Source: Chloroflexota bacterium (GTDB lineage Bacteria > Chloroflexota > Anaerolineae > Caldilineales > Caldilineaceae). From it: a stretch of DNA of 20,302 bases. The stretch's first letter is position 1; every line of letters begins with the position of its first letter. The position numbers and the translations under genes were made by a program. Positions 1-7,400 of the stretch are shown here, piece by piece. The stretch is taken from NCBI GenBank assembly GCA_003577005.1, contig QEUW01000094.1, forward strand, positions 1 to 20,302, given 5' to 3'. Below the pieces are notes generated by a model. It was given only the letters and a program-made list of their open reading frames with translations, made no database searches and was not told the origin of the DNA.

Positions 1-186
1 TGGTTGGCCTACGCCTTTGACCAGTTGGGGTTGACTGACCTCATCGCCTTCTCGCACCCTGACAACCCGGCCTCGGTGCGGGTGATGCAAAAGTGCGGCT
101 TTCACTTCCTGCGCCAGGATCAAGTTGGCGGGATGGAGGTGGTGGTCTACGGTATCGCAAAGCAAGCCATCGCGCGGAAGGGATAA
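1..186 (+). CDS. GNAT-family N-acetyltransferase, C-terminal end (partial)
   Basis: Only the last 61 residues are present; the gene enters from the left edge in frame 1 and ends at TAA 184-186. The segment HPDNPASVRVMQKCGF (about residues 18-33 of the visible part) matches the C-terminal signature of RimJ/RimL-type GNAT acetyltransferases, where an N-x-x-S...K-C-G-F run lies near the acetyl-CoA pocket and is followed by a final beta strand. Such enzymes move an acetyl group from acetyl-CoA to an amine of a small molecule or protein. The substrate cannot be told from this fragment. The gene converges on the minus-strand regulator, with only a palindromic spacer between the two stop codons. The family call is fairly safe; the exact role is unknown. 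Confidence 0.8.
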   Translation, partial: WLAYAFDQLGLTDLIAFSHPDNPASVRVMQKCGFHFLRQDQVGGMEVVVYGIAKQAIARKG

Positions 187-292
187 CTAGTACCGCACCA
201 AAAAAGATTTGACACCCGCGGAGTTCGCGCCCAAAGGGCATCCGCCACGTGCGGACTCCGCACTCGTCATAATTGCTTTGGTCGGGTACTAG
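187..292. repeat. Nested imperfect palindrome filling the convergent intergenic gap
   Basis: The outer arms, 187-202 (CTAGTACCGCACCAAA) and 277-292, pair at 14 of 16 positions; the only mismatches are two adjacent central bases. Inside them, 218-228 (GCGGAGTTCGC) pairs with 251-261 along all 11 positions, counting one G-T wobble. The element starts directly after the TAA of the acetyltransferase, and its right arm contains the TAG stop of the regulator. On the minus strand the inner stem is followed about 12 nt later by six T residues (205-200), so a transcription terminator for the regulator, possibly bidirectional, is likely. The two CTAG-ended arms also fit a small palindromic mobile element. 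Confidence 0.65.
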
Positions 293-3200
293 GATAGCAC
301 GCTCTCCTGGTTATGGGCCTCTTGCAGCGCACGATGTATTGGCACATTCTCCAAAAATGAGCGGCGCAGCGCATCATCCTGAATCCGGGCGGCATATTGT
401 TGGAGCAGATCATATCCTCGTTGCAAGAGGGGGGTCGCACGGGCGTCGTGATTCGCCGCCAGCACCTGGTAGCAGGTGAGATAGACTAGGAACGGTTCGT
501 CCATCCCAACATTCGGCTGCGCTGCTAACCTCGGCAAGATCTCATCTATCCAACGGGATGCCGCTGCTTGCTCTCCCTGCGCCAACTGGACGCGTGCTAG
601 ACCAGCCTGGGCCTCGATCAGGGCTGGCTGGATGCCGAGTGCTTGGTACAGATGGAGGGCAGTCTGGTAGGCCTGGCTGGCTGCATCCCAACCGTGCAAC
701 CCTTCCCACGCGTAGCCTATATGGATCGAAGCAATCGCTGTGTAACGACGGCTGTTGTGCGCTTGCGCATGTTGTTGGCAGCGAGTTGCATAGGACAGTG
801 CCTTCTCGTCATCGCCAACCTGATGGTAGTAGAGCGCCGCAGCCAGCCAGGCATCCTGCATCGCATCGGGCAGGGCAAAGTGCTCGTGGTGCGTAAGCGC
901 CCGCTGCACCAGTTCGCTGGCCCGTGCATAGTCACCCAGATAGGTGTAAAGACGACCCAGATCACTTTGCGCATAAATTTCCGCGGACGGCTCACCAATT
1001 TGGTGCGCGATGGTCAGCGAGCGAGAGATCTGTTCGAGCGCCAGCGAGTATTCACCCTGGCCGCGCATGACATCGGCCAATTCATAGAGGGTGATAGCTT
1101 CGCCGCGCCGGTAGCTAAGCTCGGCTGCGATTTGCAACACCTGTTCGTAATCCTGGCGCGCCGCCACATAGTTCTGTTTGTAGCGCGCCAGATTGGCAAG
1201 ATTCAAGCGGGCGTGCATGATGCCACGCTCCTTGCCCAGTGACTGGCAAAGCGCCAACACCCGGCTGAGATGGGTTCTGGCCTGCGCGTACTCATCGGCG
1301 CTCCTTGCAATGGCGCCCAGGTAAAGATAGGCGGCCACCTGCGCATCGTACAAACACTCAGATGGGTCGCCCTGCCACGAAACCTGCTGAGCGCGTTGTA
1401 ACACCTGCTCGGCACAGCGTTTGGCCTCACCTGTCTGCCCCTGATAGTAATAGGCATGGGCAAGCGCCGTCAGGCCAATCAGCTCCCCCTCGGGGCTACC
1501 ATAGACCACGCCAAGGGCAACTGCCCGCTCGCCGATGGTCTGCGCCCTGCTGTACTTGCCGTGATTGGCGAGTAAATAAGCCTCAAATCCCAACAGCATA
1601 CTCAACAGCGTTTGCCAGTGGTGTAAGGCTGCTTCGCCGTCACGAGCCGTTTCTGAGGTTGTTGGTTCACTTCTCACCTGGCTGGCAACCACTGCCTCCA
1701 GTACATGGCAGGCGGCTTGAACGCCCTCGACCGCCTGGCGAAAGAGAGCAACGCCCTCCGCATAGCGGCCCGTGATCAGATAGAACTGCCAAAGGCTATA
1801 CGCACTCGCAGCGAGCTGTACACCGCTGGTGGTCACGTCCCTTCCCACGACGGTGTGGGTGGCTGCCCACACCCATGCTTGCCGGGCATTGTCCAACTCC
1901 TGTTGAATCTCCTCGACCGCCTGGCGTGGCGCGTGACGCCCCAGGGGCCGCGCTCGTGTTGCCACAAAGCCTAGATAGAACGCACTATGGCGTTCGGCCA
2001 CCAGCGTCTCCTGTTGCGTCGCCTGCAATTGATCGGACGCAAAGTGGCGTAGCAATTCATGCAATTGATAGACGCCGGCGGCGGGTTGTTGGACCAACGA
2101 ATAATCGACCAATGTCATCAGATCGGCAATCGTTGCCCCGGTCACGGCCTGCGCTGCCTCGCGACTGAAACGCCCCACAAAGATCGAGCATTGCGCCAAC
2201 ACCTGTCGTTCACGGTCGGAAAGGACTTGCCAGGAGGATTCCAGCACCGCGCCAAACTGGCGATGACGGCGATCCAGGTCCCGCCGCGCCGAGACCAGGA
2301 TCGCCAGGTTCTGGCGGATCGCGGCCACCAGCTCAGGGGGCGTGAAATGAGCAGTCAGCGCCGCGGCCAGTTCGATGGCCAGGGGCATGCCACCCAGCGC
2401 ATGACAGAGCTCAACTACCGCAGCCAGGTTGTTTAGGGTGAGGGTGAAACCGGACACCGTGCGCTGGGCATGATAGGCAAAGAGGCGGACACTGTCATAC
2501 TGCGCCCGATCGGGCGCTGTTGGTAGGCCTGTTGCCGCGCCGGGAACGGGCAAACCCTCCAGGCGGAGTACCGTTTCCGCCAGCAGTTGCAGTGGCAGGC
2601 GTGAGGTTACTAACAGGGTTACACCCGGTGCAGCTTGCAACAAAGTGAGCAGGAATTGGGTGGCAGCCGTCGCCGCGTGCTCGGCCAACAACAGATGTTC
2701 AAAATTATCGAATACCAACAGCAATTGGCGCTGCGCCAGGTAATGCAGGAGCGCACGCGGCAAGTCTGCGCTATTGGGGATGGTCATGCCCAAGGCGGTA
2801 AGAGTTGCCCCGGCCAGGCCACCGGGTAGGTCAGCCGTCGTGGCCGCCACTCCGACCAACGGGACAAACCAGACGCCGTCGACGAAAGGCGCAGGAGTCT
2901 CTACCACCAATTGTTCCATCAAGGCCAGGGCCAATCGTGTCTTGCCCATGCCCCCCATCCCCGCGATCGTCACCAGGCGTTGCGCCGGGTCGCCGACCCA
3001 GTAGCGCAGTTGCTGGAGCTGTTCGGTGCGACCGACCAGCGGCGGGAGGGAGGCGGGCAGGTTGTGGGGAGGGGGTGATAAATGGTGAATGGTGAATGGT
3101 GAATGATCAATTTTTAACGGTTGGGTGGCGCCACCTCGCTGCTTCTGTTCATCAAAGGTCAACGGCGATGGTTGACCACTGCGCCCACTGTCTTTATCGA

Positions 3201-3984
3201 TTTTTCCCCGACGAATTTGTTCAGCCAACGCGATGGTCTCGGCGTCCGGTTCGACGCCGACTTCGTTGCGCAGGAGGCGACGGCACGATTCGTATTGGGC
3301 CAGCGCCTGGCTGGTGTAGCCGCTGCGGGCGAGCAGGCGCATGACCTGCCGGTGGGTCTCCTCGCGGTAGGGGTCGAGCGCCAGTTTGCGCTGGGCGCAG
3401 GCGAGCGCCCGTTCCAGGTCGCCCTGGGCTTCATAGGCGGCGGCCAGGTAGTGGAGCGCCAGCAGCCCCAGGTGATGGAGCGTTTCACGGCGCAGCAGCA
3501 GCCATTCCTCAAAGTCCGGTGCATCGGCCAGGCCAAAACCGGCCAGCAACTCGCCCCGATAGAGTTCGACGGCCTCTTGCAGCCGGGCCAGACACGAGCT
3601 GCACCGGTGTAGATCATCGTGGGTGTGCGCTTCGCATTCGGCCAGGAGTTGCTGAAACCGTAAGACATCCACCTGGGCAGCGGAGCCATGAAAGGTGACA
3701 GCCGCACGATTGATCGTAAAGAGGGTGTTGGCAAGGCCGGGGGCAGCGGCGTCGAGGGTCTGGCGCAGGCGGTGCAAGGTCAAGCGCAAATTGGCGAGCG
3801 CAGTTTCGTGGTCGTTTTCGGGCCAGAAGAGGGCCGCCAGTCGCTCGCGGCGCTGGGGGCGCGCTCCTTCTAGCGCCAGGTAGGCCAGCAGCGCCCGCAC
3901 TTTGTCGGTGCGGAAACCGCTGATCACACCGGTAGTAGTGGTAACGGCAAAGGTGTCTAGGAAGGTCAGTGCTATGGGACCCAT
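289..3984 (-). CDS. BTAD / NB-ARC ATPase / TPR transcriptional regulator (SARP-AfsR-like)
   Basis: A 1231-residue predicted signal-responsive transcription factor. Residues about 1-100 form an OmpR-like winged helix (ALLAYLALEG, LAALFWPE). Residues about 105-260 are a bacterial transcriptional activation domain (DPYREETHRQVMRLL at 204-218, EVGVEPDAET at 241-250). A linker (about 261-312) carries a heptamer repeat. The NB-ARC/STAND-type ATPase begins PLVGRTEQL and has Walker A GMGGMGKT (342-349), Walker B LLLVFDNFEH (421-430), VTSR (459-462) and GMPLAIELA (532-540). A winged-helix segment with YQLHELLRHFA (639-649) follows, then TPR-like helical repeats from about 690 to 1190. The family uses ATP binding and ligand sensing by the TPR part to switch DNA binding. 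There is no clear Shine-Dalgarno site before the ATG, but a good TATAAT lies upstream. The gene is divergent from the small protein and giant surface-protein genes, so it is their candidate regulator (inference). No second ORF shares its strand. Confidence 0.92.
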   Translation of the reverse strand: MGPIALTFLDTFAVTTTTGVISGFRTDKVRALLAYLALEGARPQRRERLAALFWPENDHETALANLRLTLHRLRQTLDAAAPGLANTLFTINRAAVTFHGSAAQVDVLRFQQLLAECEAHTHDDLHRCSSCLARLQEAVELYRGELLAGFGLADAPDFEEWLLLRRETLHHLGLLALHYLAAAYEAQGDLERALACAQRKLALDPYREETHRQVMRLLARSGYTSQALAQYESCRRLLRNEVGVEPDAETIALAEQIRRGKIDKDSGRSGQPSPLTFDEQKQRGGATQPLKIDHSPFTIHHLSPPPHNLPASLPPLVGRTEQLQQLRYWVGDPAQRLVTIAGMGGMGKTRLALALMEQLVVETPAPFVDGVWFVPLVGVAATTADLPGGLAGATLTALGMTIPNSADLPRALLHYLAQRQLLLVFDNFEHLLLAEHAATAATQFLLTLLQAAPGVTLLVTSRLPLQLLAETVLRLEGLPVPGAATGLPTAPDRAQYDSVRLFAYHAQRTVSGFTLTLNNLAAVVELCHALGGMPLAIELAAALTAHFTPPELVAAIRQNLAILVSARRDLDRRHRQFGAVLESSWQVLSDRERQVLAQCSIFVGRFSREAAQAVTGATIADLMTLVDYSLVQQPAAGVYQLHELLRHFASDQLQATQQETLVAERHSAFYLGFVATRARPLGRHAPRQAVEEIQQELDNARQAWVWAATHTVVGRDVTTSGVQLAASAYSLWQFYLITGRYAEGVALFRQAVEGVQAACHVLEAVVASQVRSEPTTSETARDGEAALHHWQTLLSMLLGFEAYLLANHGKYSRAQTIGERAVALGVVYGSPEGELIGLTALAHAYYYQGQTGEAKRCAEQVLQRAQQVSWQGDPSECLYDAQVAAYLYLGAIARSADEYAQARTHLSRVLALCQSLGKERGIMHARLNLANLARYKQNYVAARQDYEQVLQIAAELSYRRGEAITLYELADVMRGQGEYSLALEQISRSLTIAHQIGEPSAEIYAQSDLGRLYTYLGDYARASELVQRALTHHEHFALPDAMQDAWLAAALYYHQVGDDEKALSYATRCQQHAQAHNSRRYTAIASIHIGYAWEGLHGWDAASQAYQTALHLYQALGIQPALIEAQAGLARVQLAQGEQAAASRWIDEILPRLAAQPNVGMDEPFLVYLTCYQVLAANHDARATPLLQRGYDLLQQYAARIQDDALRRSFLENVPIHRALQEAHNQESVLS
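3083..3110. repeat. Heptanucleotide tandem repeat inside the regulator gene
   Basis: Three perfect copies of TGGTGAA (3083-3089, 3090-3096, 3097-3103) are followed by a diverged copy, TGATCAA (3104-3110). On the coding (minus) strand they encode about HSPFTIHH, in the linker between the BTAD and ATPase domains. The unit is 7 nt, so gain or loss of one copy would shift the frame. Short tandem heptamers of this kind are known as interspersed repeats in cyanobacteria and some other bacteria; their presence in coding sequence here suggests insertion into a tolerant linker. Confidence 0.8.
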
Positions 3985-4026
3985 AAAGTGGGCGAGTAGA
4001 TCGAGGTAATAAGCCTGATAAGTTGT

Positions 4027-4054
4027 ATTATACCACGCCGCCCGCGGTCGTCAG
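4027..4054 (-). promoter_or_regulatory. Candidate sigma-70-type promoter of the regulator
   Basis: On the minus strand a perfect -10 hexamer TATAAT (4032-4027) lies 16 nt downstream of CTGACG (4054-4049), a 4/6 match to TTGACA. Transcription would begin near 4020, giving a short leader of about 35 nt before the ATG at 3984. The leader has no evident Shine-Dalgarno sequence. The call rests on motif match and position only. Confidence 0.45.
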
Positions 4055-4059
4055 AAATT

Positions 4060-4072
4060 CGTAAACCTTACG
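4060..4072. promoter_or_regulatory. Small perfect palindrome between the divergent promoters (possible operator)
   Basis: CGTAA-ACC-TTACG is a perfect inverted repeat with 5-bp arms. It lies between the candidate minus-strand -35 (4049-4054) and the candidate plus-strand -35 (4079-4084), where a dimeric regulator could act on both promoters. SARP/BTAD activators usually bind direct repeats, so this may belong to another factor or be chance. Confidence 0.25.
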
Positions 4073-4078
4073 ATGGAA

Positions 4079-4106
4079 ATGACAAAACGCGCAAATGAAA
4101 TAAACT
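4079..4106 (+). promoter_or_regulatory. Candidate promoter of the small-protein/giant-gene unit
   Basis: ATGACA (4079-4084, 5/6 match to TTGACA) is followed after 16 nt by TAAACT (4101-4106, 4/6 match to TATAAT). A transcript starting near 4113 would carry a leader of about 107 nt to the ATG at 4220. If this promoter is real, the in-frame ATG at 4073 cannot be the translation start. The -10 match is weak. Confidence 0.3.
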
Positions 4107-4219
4107 TGGGTCATTTGGAAACGATCCAGGCCGCTCTTGGCAACGATTTGGCAACCCCCGCCTGCTATCCTCCTGCCAATCCTTGCCAGCGCACCAGCCA
4201 GGTGGCACAACCGATCCCT

Positions 4220-4444
4220 ATGACATCTCCGTCGTCATCTTTACAGCTTTCAGGCTCCTATCGCGCCTACCTGGTGCGCATGTGGCAGGAGCATCCGCAG
4301 TCGCCCTGGCGCGCTTCCGTCCACAATGCGCAGACGGGCGAGAAGCGGGTGTTTTCCGATCTCGAACAGTTGGTTGCCTTTCTTTATGCCCAGACCCAGG
4401 CGGACACACCGGCTGCGCCTGGGTCACCTAATTCTTCACCTTAG
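4220..4444 (+). CDS. Small conserved-looking protein (74 aa), YLVRxWQE...PWRAS type
   Basis: The predicted protein has a Ser-rich N-terminus, then YRAYLVRMWQE (14-24), PWRASVHNAQTGEK (29-42), VFSDLEQLVAFLYAQT (44-59) and a Pro/Ser-rich tail. I recall short Chloroflexota proteins of this layout (SYLVRLWRE, PWRAS, TGE, F-x-x-LE-x-LFAFL), often near large regulators, but I know no assigned function. The core looks like a small beta-rich fold with one terminal helix; there is no membrane segment or signal peptide. An in-frame ATG at 4073 would add 49 residues. I prefer 4220 because the extra stretch is low in family-like features and overlaps the candidate promoter. Only a weak AGGTGG (4200-4205) precedes 4220. 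The stop is 41 nt before the giant gene, so the two are probably co-transcribed. Confidence 0.65.
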   Translation: MTSPSSSLQLSGSYRAYLVRMWQEHPQSPWRASVHNAQTGEKRVFSDLEQLVAFLYAQTQADTPAAPGSPNSSP

Positions 4445-4472
4445 CGCCACTCGCCGCCATTCAACCCCCTAC

Positions 4473-4479
4473 GGAGGAG
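4473..4479 (+). promoter_or_regulatory. Strong Shine-Dalgarno site for the giant gene
   Basis: GGAGGAG lies 6 nt before the ATG at 4486. It is the best ribosome-binding site in the window and fixes the start of the 4768-codon gene. Confidence 0.85.
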
Positions 4480-4485
4480 ACGATC

Positions 4486-7400
4486 ATGAAACGATCAATT
4501 CGTATCCTACCTGATAACCGGGTCTTACGTTGGCATTCCAGTCTTGATTATCGCTATTGGATACTGCTTCCGTTGCTGGCATTGGTTACGCTGGCGTTGA
4601 TCCTGGCGCCGTGGCCGACCCGCGCTAACGAGGCCGCCGGTGCCGTCGGCCAGATCTGGCAGCGCGTCTACCAGGTCGGCGCCTATGAATTTCGCGCCAG
4701 TGTGACGCAGGAGATCGTGCCGGTCGCCACCGTCGCCAACGTCGGGTGGAGCAGCGAACGGCAGGAAATCTACATCGAAGGCGCCACCGACCTGCGCAAA
4801 CAGACGCTCGACATGACCCTCTGGTCACAGGGAGGCAGCATCCTAGACCGGGCCAGCGGGCTCGAACTCAAGCTGGCAGATGACCGCTTACTGGCGCGCA
4901 AAGGTGGCGGCGACTGGGAGGAGATCAACAACTTCACCGACGCCCTCATGCCCCAGGGCGATTTCATGGTCTTTCTGGCCGGCGCCACCGATGTCCAACG
5001 CGCCGACGCCGGTCTGCCAGGTGGGGAAAGCGGGGAAGGCGAACAGACAACCCGCTACACCTATCGCATCGACGGCCCCACCTTTGCGGCTCACATGCGC
5101 GAACGCATTGGCGCGCAAATGATGCGCCGCGGCGAACTGGCGCTCCACGACAAATTCGACCTGCCCAAAACGTTCACCGAGATGACGGGCACGGGCGAAC
5201 TGTGGGTGCGTCGGGGGCCCTCTGGGCGCGGCTTGCCGTTGCGCCAGGTGATCCAGCTCCGCTTTCCTGAGCAGGATGGACACTGGGTTTCCGCCAAACT
5301 GGATGTGACCTTCCGCTTTGCCGAACAGACCTCCACCGTCGCGGCCACACTGGCGACCACGCTCAACCAGGCCTTGGGCGACCCAAGCCACTCGCTCTGG
5401 CGCAGGGTGTTCTTTGCTCTCTTTCTGGGCATGGGGGGTGGGCTGGCCCTCTTTTTGATCGTGCGGCGGCGTGCGGCCTGGGTCTACAAGATGCTGGCCG
5501 CCCTCTGCGTTGCCTCGGTGGTCGGCGCGCCATTGTTGCAGAGCGTGCAGGCCAAAAGTGCCCACGACCGCTTTGCCGCCCGCCGCGCCCACCAACAGGG
5601 GTTGCTGGCTCAGGCGCAGGCCACCCAGGATGCGCTCCAAACCGAGACCGGCGCGAGCGATACCCCCACTGGCGCGGCGGCGTTGGATTTGATCCGCAAC
5701 GACACCGGTGTAGACAGCGACGGTGATGGCGTAAGCGATGCGCAAGAGGCGCTGCTCGGCGCCAATCCCCTGGGAGCCGAGGAGGATGAACTCTGGCGCA
5801 AGCTGGTCAACGACCTGCAAGTTGACCCCAACCTGGATAGCGATGGCGATGGACTGACCGATCGGGAAGAGATCTTGCTGGGCACGCTTCCCGATGTCGC
5901 CGACAGCGACGGCGATGGCATCAGCGATATAGAGGAAATTCAGGGCTTCACGCTGGGGGATAAGCAGTGGTATGGCAACCCACTTGAGGCGGATTCGAAC
6001 AACGATGGCATCAGCGATACCCAGGAATGGAACAACCCGGATCTGCTCCACCCCACCTGGGATACTGACAATGACGGCGTTCCCGACATCAGCGACCGCG
6101 ACAACGATGGCGACAAGGTGCCCGATGCCTACGACATTTCCCCGTTTACAGCCTACTCGACGACCTATTCAGCCAACGCACCCTTGCACTTGTCGCTCAA
6201 GGGCTTGACGCCGGGCAAAACCGTCTTTGTCGATTACCAACTGCGCCCGACCAACCCCAACCATCTTTGGTACGCCCTCAGTGTGCTCGATTGGCCTAAC
6301 GACAATGAAGGCGCGCTCAAGGACATTGACAAGAGCACCCAGGATGTGACCTTGACGCCCATGCTCGAGGTCATGCTCACCAAGCCACCCTATCACCTAC
6401 CGCTCACAACACCCCTCGTCTCCGTTCAGATTCGGGGCGTGCAAGAGCCTGGCAAAGGGCTAACGCCAGCGGTCTCCCTGCCGGCGGTCTCCGGTTCGCT
6501 GACGTTGGCCCAGGTGGGCGCCAACCTGGAAATTCGCGGCGCCTTATCGCGCGCCGCCTTCCTCTCGATCCACCGGGGAACGTGTGTCGCCGCTGGTGGC
6601 ATCGTCGGCTCGACCGTCACCGCTGCGCGCACGGGCGATGGGTCGCTTGTGCCGATCACGATTGGCGGGCAACGGCTGGCGGAATTGGCGCGCGGCGGTT
6701 ACAGCATCTGGATCACCGAACAGGCGGACAATGGCCTGCTCCTCGGCTGCGGTGAGATTCCCAGCATTCCCTTTGTCGGCGACCAGATGGTGGATCGTCG
6801 CGCGCTCGAACCCTATCAGGTGAGCGTGCGCGATGTGAGTGCGGATGGCCTGGTCAAAGCGCTGTACGTGCCGCTGCAACTGGTGGTGGACAAGGAGGGC
6901 GGCGAGCGGGTTGCCTTTGGCGGGCAAATTCCCTTTCTGGTGCAGAGTGCGGGCGAAGCGCTGAACCAGCAGGTGCGCCTGGTTTGGTCGGTGCAGATGA
7001 AGAATGATGAAGTCTGTGTCTCGAGCCGCTTGAAGCCGACCGCAGAAGGCCCCGCTTATGAATGCGCCGAAGAACAGAACAACGTGCCCCAGGTCGTCTA
7101 CTCCTATAATGATGAGTGGCAACTGACCGGGTTGGACTTGCGCGAAGACCACCAGGTCGAGCTGGCGCAGATTTATGAAGACCCGACCGTGGATGATCAA
7201 CTCAACTCGGATACGGCACTCTCGGCGCTGGCCAGCGATCTCTCGGCCAGCTTTTTGGCAGCGCGTACCAATGCGGCGAATGTGCGCGACATCACCATCC
7301 CCGAAATTGCCCGCCGCTTTGAGCGCACCACCAACGGCGCCGTGAGCGAGGAAGCGCGTTGGGGCATCCCCAACACCATGCGCGTGGTGACCAGCACCTA

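Noticed and set aside
4073..4219. Upstream ATG that would lengthen the small protein to 123 residues
   Set aside because: The extra 49 residues show no family-like features, lack a Shine-Dalgarno site and overlap the candidate promoter; the ATG at 4220 fits the small-family layout better, though this is not proven.
5713..6141. Repeated GACAGCGACGGCGATGGC-like DNA considered as a DNA-level or CRISPR-like repeat
   Set aside because: The periodicity is irregular and the similarity follows the codons of DSDGDG loops; it is a protein-level repeat.
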